Source: Epichloe hybrida (lineage: Eukaryota; Ascomycota; Sordariomycetes; Hypocreales; Clavicipitaceae). Taken from it: DNA of 64,000 nucleotides. The translations under genes were made by a program, and so were the position numbers. The stretch covers positions 930,001 to 994,000 of the forward strand of contig JAFEKR010000005.1 of assembly GCA_019022495.1 (NCBI GenBank), written 5' to 3'. The notes beneath the pieces are model-generated. The model saw only the letters and a list, made by a program, of their open reading frames with translations. It made no database searches and was not told the DNA's origin. Below are positions 10,028 through 22,203 of this stretch, in pieces (position 1 is the first letter of the stretch; each line of letters begins with the position of its first letter).

Positions 10028-10939
10028 TTGTCAATGACTCGATTGATCTCTGGAGCTGATGATGTTCTAGCTAGGTTCCCTCAAAAAACCCTGCAGCAAA
10101 TTTTTCTCATGTACATATGTACAGGGTGTGGTGGGGCGCTCCTTCCCTTTTGGAGTCACGTCAAGTACTCCGTAGCGTAGGACATAACAACCTAACTGAA
10201 TAATTCCCTTACAAGAGCCCGCTGCCTAGCTTGTTGCAAATTCGTTAGATCTTAGATAGCTAGGACAGCTATCTCTTTTATCCGTGGTGCCCGCATTTAT
10301 TACGTGCTAGAATTAACAAGTGGCCTATTACTACATAAGGATATTGTTACGTGCTAGTGTGTGCCATGAGACGCGATCGCGATGACAAGACAGGGATGGT
10401 TGGCGCATCAAGGGATGATGGTTTTAGTCATCTAGGCAAGGGGATCATTTGACCACTTGTAGCTATATTATCCAGAGCCTATCACGCACGAGAAGATTTG
10501 ACGTTTTATGTTGCGTGCTAGAATTGACAATTAGTCTGTCATCAGAGGATGTGGCCTGCACGTGACCTAGAACCCCTATATTAGACGATAGCTCTGACCC
10601 CTAGCTGGTTGAATTGAAAAACATCCTTTACACACTATTTTATCTTACGTTTTATATCGTAACATTTTATGCCTAGCTTTGCTATAGCATTAGTAAGATT
10701 TTTGAGATGCATGAATTAATGAGATCATTCCCCTAGTTTACATGTAAGTGAAAAGTCACTTCTAATCCGACAGACTAATCCGTATTAGATGTAAGAATTT
10801 AGTAGCTCCCTACTCTAAAGTGGCTTATAATTGTGTGCATGCTCCCTCCGGAGAAATATAAACCCGTCTCCGTCACCAATTTTGTTGGCGGCCATTCGAA
10901 CAGCCCCAATATTTGCTTCTCTTCTCGCGCAAATCCGCC
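9670..10939. other. Divergent intergenic region between the FunK1 and phosphotransferase genes
   Basis: No gene is supported. It contains the duplicated block just described, a TACTCCGTA motif at 10166-10174, a GTACATATGTAC palindrome at 10111-10122, and AT-rich CTAG-containing stretches from 10200 to 10850 that look like decayed repeats. The last 100 bp must serve as the promoter of the gene starting at 10940. Confidence 0.5.
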
Positions 10940-12607
10940 ATGACGACCCGTCCGCTCCTCTCCGGACCCATCACTCTATCTGCCGCAAGGGCTAAGAGTA
11001 GCAACGTTCTTCATGCTTTGGCATATCCGCAGCAGAAAGATGATTTCTACGAGCGAATAGAGAGGCACCGTTCTCTTCTAGCCGATGTCGTAGCACATCA
11101 CCTCGGCACTGAATCAACGGAGATCGAAATTTCTCCGCAAGAATACTGGCGCCATGGGTCATTCAACCTTTGTGTACCGACCCGGGTTGACGTCGACCGC
11201 TCTGTGAAGCCAGCAGTCCCAGAGTTCGTTTTCCTCCGCTTTCCTTTGCCTTATCGCGTCGGAGAAGCAACAAACCCCGGCAACTCCGATGAGAAGGTCA
11301 ACTGTGAGGCTGCAACATACGCTTGGATCCAAGAGAACTGCCCTTCAGTTCCTATACCAAAGCTTTACGGCTTTGGCCTGTCTACTAATCAAAGAGTAAG
11401 TGCCTTGACTTGCAAGTTGCTCAGCTCCCAACGGCTTATTCCCTGTCTGTAGTTTACGAATCTCGACCTTCTTCCCTGGTGGTCGCGCTGGTTCTGGCAA
11501 GCTCGAAGCTATTTTCTAGCCGCGTTTGGATTCCGACAGCCCTCACGATACGTGTGCCACGGCTCTGGCCGCTTCGCCGACCTTGATATCGGTTACCTGC
11601 TTATCGAAACTATTACTTCTGGCGAGATGCTTTCAGACTCCTGGGATGAAAAGTGCAACGATGTCCGTCTTCAAGAAAATCTACAGCGAGACCTCGCTAG
11701 GATAATGCTTTCGCTTGCAAGTGTTAGCCTACCCCGTATCGGCGCATTCCGACTAGACGGCAAAGGATATTTACATTTAGACAATCGTCCTCTGAGCGTT
11801 CAGTCTACTATACAGGAGAACGAAGGCATCCCCCTTGGTATTTCCAGATACACAACCTTCTCTACCGTCAACGACTTCGTCCTTTATCATTTGGCGGCTT
11901 TCGACAACCGGCTACTCTACCAGCCAAACGCTATAACCAGCCGTGACGATGCATGCTACCAGATGACCAGTCTGGCTGCCGCGAAGACTACATTCCCGCA
12001 GCTATTCCGAAAAGACCTTGGCAACGGCCCTTTTGTGTTTGCCTTGACTGATCTTCATCGAAGTAACATCTTTGTCGATGAGGACTGGAACATTGCCTGC
12101 ATCATTGATCTAGAATTTGCCTGCTCGTTGCCTATCGAATTTCTGCAGCCGCCGTACTGGCTTGGCGGCGGATTAATCGACGAGATTGAACCTGTCGAAT
12201 TCGCGCCGAAACACGCCGGGTTCCTAGAGCATCTAAAACGTGAGGAGCATCTTCAGAATCATAGAAGAGACGCAGAGCCCCTCTCATCGATCATGCAGCA
12301 AGCATGGACCAACGGGGCATTTTGGGTCACGCTCGCGGTGAGGGATCCGATAGCCTTTACGACAATATTCTACGACCGTGTATTGCCTGACTACTTCTCC
12401 TTCTCTTCGGAAGAACTAAACAAAGCCGACTATAACTTCTTTGCCCGTCTGTGGCGGCGCGACATCTTTGGCATCGTTGACCAGAAACTGCAAGATCGAA
12501 ACAGGTATTTAGAGAGACTCAAGGAAGTCTTCGCCAATACGTCAAGTGCAGCCATTCACTTCCCGCCACTCTTTTCCCATCGTGGAGGGGGCGGAGGTCC
12601 TTGTTGA
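10940..12607 (+). CDS. Aminoglycoside-phosphotransferase-fold protein (APH/ChoK-like)
   Basis: Two exons, 10940-11395 and 11453-12607, with a 57-bp intron (donor GTAAGT, acceptor TGTAG, phase 0), giving 536 residues. I use the ATG of MTTRPLLSG; the frame extends only through a TTG codon upstream. The kinase-like core is visible: LYGFGLSTNQRFTNLDLLPW near the lobe junction, IGYLLIETI hinge, then TDLHRSNIFVDEDWN (catalytic loop, near residue 352) and CIIDLEFACSLP (metal-binding Asp). This architecture is typical of the large fungal phosphotransferase enzyme family, whose substrates are mostly unknown; antibiotic resistance should not be assumed. The C-terminus ends in a glycine run, SHRGGGGGPC. 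It is divergent from the FunK1 gene. Confidence 0.85.
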
Positions 12608-13339
12608 GATGGCGCGTTCTTCCTTCCCTGTCATAGGGACGCCGAAAACGGGCTGCTGTGTTGCGAGCGACGCTGTCCCATTAATGACAGGGCGACCGAC
12701 GGGGCGTCATCCAAAAGTCGCGAAGCCTCCGGCGAGGCACTAGACCGAGGTGGAATCATCATTCAGCCGTGTGTTGGCCTGTGTCCAACCTCTCTTCGTC
12801 CAACCTCTCTTCATGCAAGTTGGGAGTTTATCACCCTCTGATTGGTCGTTGCAGCTCGATGCCCGCCTTTCTTACTAATATAAGTTACTAGACCCCACCA
12901 CTTACTCCAACGCCTTTTCCCTTTTGCTTTTGCATGGTTTACTCGCCCAGCTCCTCTCTTTCCTCTAGCCTCGCGATGACCACATCTCGTAAGGTACTCC
13001 GTGGCCCCCCAGGTCTAGGTCTACAACGGATATAGTCATACAGGTTAATCCCTGTTTGTTTTAACAGGAGGTGCATATGTACAGAACTAGGGGCATCAGG
13101 TTTTTTCCATTCCATTCAGCCGGTCTTGAATCTTGGTCTACTGTGATGATACAGAATGGCCTTGTTCTGTGGCACCCGCCGGCTTCTGTGGAGAGGATGC
13201 ATTTCCCAGTAGCACCCATTCATTGCCAAAGGAAACATTCCCAGTACCTACGCGCCAAACTCCGTCGTAATGCTAACGCAGAAAGAAAAAATCGTGAGTA
13301 TCACATCGAGTATGAAATCTCAAACACGCCCCCACCCCC
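12608..13339. other. Convergent gap between the phosphotransferase and oxidase genes
   Basis: Both flanking genes end here, so this holds two 3' UTRs. It includes a small direct repeat, GTCCAACCTCTCTTC, near 12782-12812. No gene signal was found. Confidence 0.5.
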
Positions 13340-15771
13340 CTACGCTCTTACTCCTTGTCCAGTCTGGCAGGCGGATTTGGACTTCTCCCTGACTTTCTCG
13401 GATATGTCGTCTCCCACTTGAATCACGGTACCCATGCCCACAGCCTGGTGCCAGAGCACATGGCAGTGCAACAGCCAAAGCCCGTTATTGTTCAGGGGGA
13501 AGCGTAAAACTACATAACCCATGGGCGGCACGTGGACGGTGTCTTTGCGAAGCGGCTTCTCCAGGTTGAAGGGCCGTGCCTCTGACGTGCTCTTGTAGTC
13601 GAACGGGTTGTAACCTCTGTATGTGCCGGTAGCTTGTTCCCGGGCCACGACGTAGAACTCATGGCCATGCTTCTGCATATTAGCTACATATTTGAAGAAT
13701 GAGCGCAAGAAAACTTACCAGATGGAAAGGGTGCCCTTTATCGTCGAAATTGTTAAGCGTTAATTCCATCCATTCGTCAGGTCCCGAGACTTTGAACCAT
13801 GGCACGTCAAACTCGTGCACTTTTGTGGGTTGAGGGACGGCCTTTGCCCATTCATCTCTATCCAAGGATAGCAGAGGCAAGGTGTTCGGCTTTGGACTTG
13901 TCCAAGACGTATGGTTTATAGAACCAACCGGCTGGTTGTGCTTTGCTGCGCGTATTTTCATGGTGGAGTACAAGACTGCGTGTTGTAATGGGCCGCGAGA
14001 GCGGCCGAGGTCGGTCGGTGGGCTCTGTCCCAGAGCATCGGCTAGATTGAAAACATCTACAACAGGCTTTTCAGCGAAACCACGTGCTGATGTCTTTTCC
14101 GTGTCTCCAGCACCATTCCACTCGATCGAGAACGACTGAATGCGTTTCAAAGCAAAGTTGACCAATGGCATATTCCTAGAGAGAAATGGGGTTAGCTGGG
14201 AGCCTGCGCACGAGATGGCCACAACTCACTCTCTATCCAATTCGATTGTCATCTTGGTGGGTCTCATTGGAACGACATCACGAAGCTGTGATGAGCGGGA
14301 TTCCGTTCGTTCCAAAAGCACATCTACCCGCTCGCCGGGGTGAAGCAGGCCTATGGCCCTGGCTCTTGGTGTGTCCTCATGCAGCCGATTCCCGCCGTCG
14401 ACGGCGATGGGCTGCATAGATCCGCTGGAAATTTCCATGCTGAAGCCCGCAGAGATTCTTGGTGCATGCCATTAGTCTCAAAATCTCCGCCAGAGCTATG
14501 CGCGACTCACCCAGTATTGACGATGCGTAGCCGTACTCGATCCGCATCCATCAGTTGGATTGTGGGAACCTCGACGCGGTGGCACTCGATAGGACGCGCC
14601 TTGACTGCCATGGAGCAGTTATAGCCGCCTCTCCCATTGAGAAGAAGAGAGTCAGGGGCGGGCTGCCATGTCAATAAGTTAGAACATCTGAGTTGGCCAA
14701 AACCCATGCTCACTTCACAGCCACACTTACTTCCATTCCGTAATGGTCGGGATCCACAAACCAATCCAAAACTTGATTGCCACTTCGATGATACCAGTCT
14801 CCTATGAGTAGAAGCTGCTCCTTCTCGTAACGATGAAGCGTCAGATCCGCTTCTTCACCTCGCTGGACCGGCTTATGGACAACAAATCCTCCGTACAGAC
14901 CATCTGCTCGTTGAACACCCGAGTGAGCATGGTACCTGGTTTCTGAGTGTTATTATACAGCGCTAAACACACAAACTCGAAGGTTCCAACATACCAAAAT
15001 GTACCGGCTTGGTGGTCAGGTATGCGGAACCGGTAGGTAAATCTTGTTTTGGACTGAATCGCACATTGAGTCAACCCCACAACACCGTCCATTTCATTCG
15101 CATCTAAACGGTCACTCAGTTGATCAACTTCTTCGCATCGAATGATGTAACATACCCTTCATGGTAAGTCCATGCCAGTGAATGGCCACTCCAGGGTGCC
15201 CGTTTTCTTCGATGTCATTGTACACATTGACTTCCACCTCGTCTCCAGACCTCGCTTCTATCAATGGGCCGGGGAAAAGCCCTGCACAACCTTTAGCATT
15301 TCATCGCGCACTACAACCATCATCGAGGGGGCAAGAGAAGGGGACGAGGGAACCCGTTGACCAACCATTGATTAAGTATAAGGGCTTCACAACTCCATCT
15401 GGCGAGCGCCTTTCTTTGGTGATGTTCCAATCAAAATGAATCGTCGTCGGCTTGCGGTAGATGTGTTGCTCTGGATTTAGCAGAATAACGTCATCGTTGT
15501 TGCCTGGTCTGGTTTTGTCTTCCTGCTCGTCGCTTGACGCCCCGCCATCCGTGGCATCTGTCGTGGTCACTGAAACTGTGGGATGAGGAGGTATCGTGAT
15601 CAACCCGCCGTCGTCCAATGTGATGGGACCAAGTCCGACCAAATATAGGAGAGAGATGCACAGGCTCGCGATGATGAGTCCACCAAGCGCAACTGCGTGC
15701 AGTGGCCGCCTTTGACGAAGGTCCGGCTGGAACGTATGCGACTTTTCCGTATCTTCGACAGACCAAGCCAT
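13340..15771 (-). CDS. Membrane-anchored multicopper oxidase (laccase/Fet3-like)
   Basis: Eight exons on the minus strand: 15366-15771, 15156-15281, 14995-15103, 14731-14935, 14511-14662, 14230-14457, 13719-14175 and 13340-13669. All joins keep phase and give 670 residues. Residues 24-46 form one transmembrane helix with no cleavable signal, predicting a type II anchored enzyme with the catalytic domain outside. All four copper motifs are present: HWHG (170-173), WYHAHSG (His216, His218), HPFHLHGH (557-564) and HCHVLWHQAVGM (629-640, T1 Cys630, with Met640 at the axial position). It should oxidise phenols or metal ions with reduction of oxygen to water; Fe(II) ferroxidase versus laccase activity cannot be decided. 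The last intron ends in a CAGAAG tandem acceptor; the distal site is needed to keep the copper motif intact. It is divergent from the phospholipase C gene. Confidence 0.9.
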
Positions 15772-16932
15772 GGTCACTGAGCTCACCGTGCTACACGCGA
15801 CGGCCAATTCGCGCTCTTCTTTATTTATCTTCTCCTTGTTTTCGGCGATGTCTCTACCGCGAATAAAGAAGGAAATAAGAAAAATCAAGACAAGGGTCCC
15901 CGGCTTCCCTACAAAGCTTCAGCCGATCCTGGCAGTTGCCGATGTAATACATGTAATACTTTGTGGGCTTATTAACTGCATTGCATGAACAAGGGAGGCG
16001 GGGCGGGGCTTCCTGCTTGTCGATCGGAGCAGAGCGAAGTTCGAACAATGGAGGTGGACGGACGGCTTGAGACAAGTTCCACGGGAGCCCAAATCGGCTA
16101 CGCGGCTCGAGCCTCGTGCTTTGGCGGCAAGGAGGGATGCGAGTAAGCCGGTCAGCAGATGCACGTTTTTTCTAACTAGGCTTCCCCACTTGGTGCATTT
16201 CGCGAAAAGCAAACCAACAAAGTGGTGAGGCACTAGTCCGTAGGGTTGCAGCCGTCCAGTGGCAGGCACTTGGCAGACAGTTGGCAGGCACTTGGCGGGC
16301 AGTTGGCGACCCACAATCGCCGAGGGCCCCAGCGCGTGAGCCGTTCCGGTGTTGCTCATTCGACCACACCACTTGACAGACGGTGACATCCGTTACGATC
16401 CGTATGTACAACAACTTGGCGCTATGTACACTTGGCACTGGCAGGAAGCAGTTTGATCGTGTGGGTCACAGCGCCGTCCGTGGCCCCCCTTCAGCCATTC
16501 AGCCATTGTCACTCGGCCTCGTGCCCTCGTGCTTCGCTTTTCATGCCCGCTTTGCCTTCCAGATGAGCCACCACATCTGAGCAATCGGCCGTGAATGTCT
16601 GTGCCAAGAAGGCAACATGGATTTCCGGTAATACCGTCTGCACGGCCCAGTCATGGCTCTCGAATATATCCCCATGACTTGCATGCTAGCGTTCAAGCGC
16701 TACCCCCACCTTGCAAGTTATGACCGGCCTTCTCCTCATCCATCCCCGTTAGGATGTATTATATACGAAGCAGAGCATCATGTCTCGAGATAGCAGAGAC
16801 GAACGACTTGAGACGAATCTCATCCTTCATTGCCCCGGATCCAATCCAGCGCAGTCCCACCCGAGCCGGCCATCAACTAGCTGAAGTGCCGACAAGGAGT
16901 TTTGAGCACGAACGCAGCGCAAGACCGTGGCC
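15772..16932. promoter_or_regulatory. Divergent intergenic region between the oxidase and phospholipase C genes
   Basis: These 1.16 kb separate two divergent genes and must hold both promoters. I see no coding signal. It contains a 22-bp tandem repeat at 16261-16304 (listed separately) and several TTGGCA/TGCCAA words around it. Confidence 0.45.
16261..16304 (+). repeat. 22-bp tandem repeat in the oxidase/phospholipase promoter region
   Basis: GGCAGGCACTTGGC(A/G)G(A/G)CAGTT occurs twice in tandem with two differences. It is rich in the half-site TTGGC, so it could be a cluster of regulator sites, but no binding protein can be named. Confidence 0.75.
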
Positions 16933-19416
16933 ATGCGGCGCAATTCAGGCGTTGCGACATGCCTTCTGGCTGTCGCGGGAGCAGTCCAGGCTGGATCGTT
17001 GCAAGATATCAAACACATTGTTCTGTTCATGCAAGAGAATCGCGCCTTCGACCATGTCAGTAGAACCACGTCTTTCTATTTGCCCTTTCTTTTTGGTCCC
17101 GCTTTAGCTTCAGAAACTTTGTTTTCATCATTCTATATCGGTCTCGACGAAGTAACTAACTGATGCCGACAGTATTTTGGTACCATGGCTGGCGTTCGTG
17201 GCTTTGCGGATCCCAATGTTCAGATCAACCCAGATGGACGTTCGACCTTTGAGCAGTATGTACAGAGCGCTGGCGATGGCAGCCAAACCTGCATCGATTC
17301 AAGCCAAATGCTAAATCATTTCCAGGCCCATCGAGCCCCAGAATGGAGTGAGCATCCTGAAGCCGTGGCACATCAACTACTTGGGCGGCGAATGGACAAG
17401 TGCGACACAGTGCATGGGAGCTGGAGATAATGGCTGGGCCACAATGCATTCCGCCTACAATGGCGGGCTCGGGAACAACTGGGCCAATGCCGACGGTCCA
17501 TACAGCCTGGGGTATTTTAACCGACAAGATATACCGACGCACTTTGACATTGCCGAGGGCTGGACCGTGGCAGACATGACATCACAGAGCATCCTGGCCG
17601 CAACTGATCCAAATCGCATCACCTGGATGAGTGGTTCAGTTAATATTCCTGGCTCACCGACCAACCCAGATGGCAAGGGCGGAATGATAATTGACAACAA
17701 TGCAACGCCTGGTAGCTTCTACTCTTCGCCCTCTCCCTCATATGAATGAATGCTGATGACCTTTCTTCTCGTGCACAGGCTGCGAAGCCCCAGGATTGAA
17801 TTGTTTTCCATTTGTTTGGAAGACTTTCCCGGAATACTTGGAGGAAGCGGGGATTTCTTGGCAAGTCTGGCAAGATTTCGACAACTTCGAAGACAACATG
17901 CTCGCATACTTTGAACAGTATCAGGTAGCCAGAAACGGCTCTGCACTGCGCAACAAGGGGAATTCGTATCCTGGTCTCGATGCCTTCTACGAGGCCGCGG
18001 CGCAGGGGACCTTGCCTCAGATCAGCTATATCGTTGGCCCCCAAGAACTGGCCGAGCACCCACCTAATATGCCAAAAGACGGAGCTTGGTTGCAGAAAAA
18101 GGTTGTCGACGCCATTACCAATAGCCCGGCATATGATAAGACCGTTCTGATTATCAGCTATGATGGTGAGTTTCCGATACCTGCAACGTGATCAGTGACC
18201 AGTGACCAATTCACGGATACTGACTGGATTTGCTGACGATTGGTGCCATGGTGTAGAACAAGGAGGCTGGGCAGACCACGTTGTTCCGGTAGTTGCCCCA
18301 AAGGGCACCCCGGGAGAGTGGCTGAAAGATCCATACGACAAATTCGGCGATGTGCCATTGGGCCCAGGTGAGAGACCCCCTTCAGTTCTCATCGTCCCGT
18401 GAAGTCTTGTGTCTTAGTCTTGGCCCGTGTGTGCTGACATTGCATCAAACAGGATGGAGAGTACCACGATTTATTATATCCCCTTGGACGCGGGGTGGGA
18501 ATGTCTTCACCGAGTTCGCGGACCACACGTCAGACATTCAATTTGTCGAGGAATGGGCCGCGGCCAATGGGTACAAAGGAGTCTACGCCAAATCTCTGAC
18601 ACCCTGGCGCCGTCAGCACATGTCGAATCTTGTAAATGCATTCGATTTCAACAACGTACGTTCGACAAGAATGGAATCTCCCATCACAACGTAAAAAAAA
18701 AAAACTGCTCCCCGGTACCCTCAACGCTAACTTCTGATGAATAGCCTGACTACTCAAAACCTCGAATCACCACAGCAGAAACGCCGCCAACCTTGCCCGA
18801 CGAAGGCTCGCATTGGAGCGGCAACCTAAGCCTTGGGTCTCTGACCGGGCCTTGGGTCGGGCCTGCAAAGTGTCTCCAAGATCATAAGACGAACAAACCC
18901 CCGGTCCCGTATGGGAATGAAAATGTCAACCAGAACATGTCGCTTCTGGTAGAGGAGGGTTTCAAACTGGTTCGAGGCCAATTGACCGAAGGGCGCTATC
19001 TCACTTTCGAGATGTATAACTTTGGTCTTACCAACGTCCAGGGAAAGTTTGCGGGCATCTCCCTCGCGAGCAAAAATCACGACGATGCCAGGCAAAGATG
19101 GATCGTTCACACTGTTGGGGGCCCAGGGGCCGGCAACGAGTTTTACATTCAGTCCGCTTTCGACAAGCAGTATATTTCGGCATGCCCAGTCGTGGGCGGA
19201 TTGACAACTGATGTGAAAGAGGCGCAGGCGTTCACCATTACATACGATCGTGAGAGAGCGGAATACAGTGTAACAGTTTCCGGCAGGCCGAAAACATATG
19301 TCAAATTCAATCCCAAGAATGGACGCCGGGACAACGATTCAGGGGGCACGACATCAATAAACTGGCAAGGTGGCTCCGGGGGCTTCAAGATATACAGCGT
19401 GTCTTATCACTCATGA
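16933..19416 (+). CDS. Secreted non-haemolytic-type phospholipase C (phosphoesterase family)
   Basis: Seven exons: 16933-17055, 17173-17255, 17326-17711, 17779-18165, 18257-18367, 18453-18655 and 18745-19416; every junction keeps phase and the product is 654 residues. Residues 1-20 are a signal peptide. The hallmark ENRAFDHYFGTMAGVRGF is rebuilt across intron 1 from residue 35. Later blocks HINYLGGEW, GWTVADM, ITWMSGS, ISYDEQGGWADH and PRFIISPWTRGG are conserved in bacterial PlcN/PlcH-like enzymes. The last 200 residues contain two beta-rich repeats like the C-terminal domain of bacterial phospholipase C. It should hydrolyse phosphatidylcholine-type lipids or related phosphodiesters outside the cell. 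Intron 2 is placed with donor GTATGT and acceptor TTTCCAG; a shorter alternative in the same region is possible. It converges on the aminopeptidase gene. Confidence 0.88.
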
Positions 19417-19555
19417 CACAGGTCAGGAAAGCCAAATTTTTAGTCATTTCTTGACCAATCGAGGTTACGCATAGCAAGGCCTTCCGCAGTTGGCACACAA
19501 TTATTTGTACAGTGAGTGAATGGTGTTACCCTGATGTTCGCGAAGAATTATAAAG

Positions 19556-20969
19556 CTAGATGTATGAGGCTTCAAACAGGTAGCTGACAACAAGCTTGGA
19601 GTGCATCAAAACGGTAGGCCACATGACCTTGTCATACGTCTAACCACCGGCGTTAGTATATATCAAGATGGATGGAAAGAGAGCTTCTATCTCAACGAGC
19701 AGGACTTACGTCATCCTCGGAGTGAATATCAGGGCTTATTTTTAGCCACACGTCATCGACAATAAAGGCAGCAGCTATAAGTTTGTTAGGCTCCGGACCA
19801 GGTTTTTTTTTTTCCTTGTCTTCTTCTTTTTCTTAGGAGGGAGCAGACGTACGGAAGCCATTTGCCCGGGCACTCGCATGGTCAGAGCATCCGTAACCGC
19901 ACTCTGACTTGTTTGGCGTGACGCCGAGATAGTCCTTGATCAAGGCGCTGATGTATTTGCTGAGATCGGCGTCGACGTAGTCCTCATACACGGCAGGCAC
20001 ACCGCTTGGGGAGTGGCCGGCCATGTCCTGGTTCAAGTAACCAACGACGTTCTTGCGAGCGGCTTTGTAGACGGACCAAATGTCCTGGGAGCCGAGCATG
20101 CCGCCTTCCTCTGCGGCGTACCAGTGGAACTCGATTGTGTTGTTGGGCTTGAGGCCGGATTCGGCCAAGACGCGGAGAGCTTCGAGGAGGACGACGGTGC
20201 CGGTGCCGTCGTCCACGGCGCCGGGGGATCTGGTCTCCCTCGGTCCTGCGATGGAATCCAGATGCGCTCCGACGACGACTTTGGTTCCAGGGTCATGTTA
20301 GAGTGCGAAGCTTGTGTTTGCCACGATGGCTGGGCTGGGGGGAAACCGAACCTAGATCGGGCTTATGTCCGGGGATCCTGGCAACGACAGAAGATTGTTC
20401 GAAAGCACCGTGTTTCACGTCCCTGACAACGATGGCGGGGTTACTCGAGGAAATATTCTGGACCTGTGCCAAGAGCCAGTCCGCGGCTTGGACGCCCGTG
20501 TCCGTCATGTAATGGCGCGTGTGGAAGCTTGGACGGCGCGGCGCGTCAGTCACATGTTCTTGCCCTGACTTGCTTACCAAGGGTTACAGCGTGGCAGCGT
20601 GGTTGGACCTTACTCGGTGAACGTCTTGAGCCAGCTCTTGGGGCCGTCGTTGCTGATGTTGGCGAGCAGCTTGTCGCCCTGGTCCTTTCGCAGGGCGCCC
20701 GGGGGGTACTTCGTGGCCCGGGTGACGACGCTGCTGGAGGGCTCGGCGGAGAGGATGGCGAGGACCTCCTTGTCGGTGATGTCGGTGATGTCGATGAAGC
20801 GGATGTTTTTGGAGGTGAAGTACTCGTATTTCTGGTCCTCGGTGACCCATTGGCCTGGGTCGGACGCGGACGTCTTCACCAGGCGGAGGCCTGGCTGGGA
20901 TGAATGTCGGGGGGATGGGGTGGCGAGGCCCAGGACGGGTAATGCCAGGAGGGAGGCTTTCACGAGCAT
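19556..20969 (-). CDS. Secreted leucine aminopeptidase, M28 family (Lap1-like)
   Basis: Five exons on the minus strand, 20614-20969, 20352-20527, 19853-20278, 19710-19774 and 19556-19639, phase-consistent, 368 residues. Residues 1-16 are a signal peptide (LPVLGLATP), followed by a propeptide of about 70-80 residues. Zinc ligands of the M28 fold are all visible: GAHLDS (His183), GAVDDGTG, the catalytic pair in WYAAEEGG, LNQDMAG and GCSDHAS. Two cysteines in ECGYGC form the disulfide typical of fungal extracellular aminopeptidases. The enzyme should remove N-terminal residues from peptides outside the cell after propeptide removal. Exon 3 starts after the acceptor AAAG, with branch site CTCTAAC 20 nt upstream. 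Only 139 bp separate it from the end of the convergent phospholipase gene. Confidence 0.9.
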
Positions 20970-21744
20970 CGCTGTGGTGGTTGATGGGGATGTACGGATG
21001 GATGGATGGATGGGCTTGGAAATAGAAATGGTTCGCTCGGGGTCGTTGCGCCTCGACGGCCTTTTACACGGCTTGCTCTTGATGACGGACCCGACTCGGC
21101 TTGCGAAGGACGTGACTGACGCCCTGCATGGTTCATCTTGGGCTGGCTGGCAGAATGCTGAACGCAGATAGGCGGTTTGTTGGGCATTAATCAATGCACG
21201 AGCATAACGCATAATAGCCTCACATCTCGGGCCTCGCACTGTTTAAGATTGCTTCCTCTTAGTGATCCTCAAGACCCTTTCCTCGTGTGAGCTTTTTAGC
21301 GTGTAAAATTTCTCTCGCTACATCGTGATGTCGCGCAAGCATCGGGAGAAGCCCTGGAACCCTGCTTGTTGATGGACGCACGGCTCGCCCGCGCTGTCGA
21401 TAATACATGTTGTGTACTCCGTACTTCCAATGCACTTTTATCCGATTGGATACAGATCCTAGTCGACGCGACTCCACAGGGTGGGCAGAGGCCAACGAGA
21501 TTGGCCATTGCGGCTTGTACCGATCCGTGTTTTCACTGCGAGAGTCATGTACCATATACTTAGTAATACCCCGTTATCTTCATTGTTTGTCCAATTCTAC
21601 GGAGTAATGCAAGGCTTTCACGCTACTGCCAGGCACAGCGGGGCTCCCTGTCGCTGGGCTGGATGGCTGCTATTTATTGTTGCAACTTGCAACTGCCTGA
21701 CTCGAATCAAGAGCAGCGGGTTGGTCGGTCATGCTATCTTTTTC
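20970..21744. other. Upstream region of the aminopeptidase gene
   Basis: No gene is supported. It includes a GGAT-rich run at 20988-21010 and two of the dispersed 9-mers (TACTCCGTA at 21415-21423, TACGGAGTA at 21598-21606). Confidence 0.45.
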
Positions 21745-22101
21745 TTACGTAAGTGACGGACTCTAAACCTAGCTCTTCGTTAGCACTAGGGCTTTATATT
21801 TCTTGTCAGACTGAAATATCTTCCTAGTCGTGTGTTGAGGTTGTCGCAGCCTGACATTGCAGCCTTGAATATAAGGCATCACCCTCGTCATCCCCTCTCC
21901 GTTTGTTAATGTAGATTGCCGCATCGCGTTTGTTATCGTATTCATCGTAGGCTTCGTTTGCAGACCTAGATTCACTTGTAAAAGATTTGAAGTTTATAAT
22001 AGCTTCCATTTTCCCTTGTTAGATCCTGGAATTCCTAGATAGCAATTTTACATCATCTTCTCTTCTGATCACTCTTTGCCGCCACCTGCATCCTTCCACA
22101 G

Positions 22102-22164
22102 CATATATGCTCATTTATCGCAGCTACTATTGGGGGTGCGCACTCCATTTTTGGCTATTTTGCC
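22102..22164 (+). repeat. Left 63-bp inverted repeat
   Basis: Begins CATATATGCTCATTTATCGC and contains GGGGGTGCGCACTCC. It pairs with the right copy at 22994-23056, 59 of 63 bases identical. Confidence 0.9.
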
Positions 22165-22203
22165 TAGCTGATTTTTTGGTTATGAGCCCGGAAGGTCGAT
22201 ACA

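Noticed and set aside
13670..13672. Proximal CAG acceptor for the last oxidase exon
   Set aside because: It inserts a Lys into the copper motif; the distal acceptor gives the canonical HPFHLHGH. Kept as a finding because both may be used.
13340..20969. Secondary-metabolite gene cluster around the oxidase
   Set aside because: No polyketide synthase, peptide synthetase, terpene cyclase or prenyltransferase is nearby; the enzymes look like separate secreted functions.
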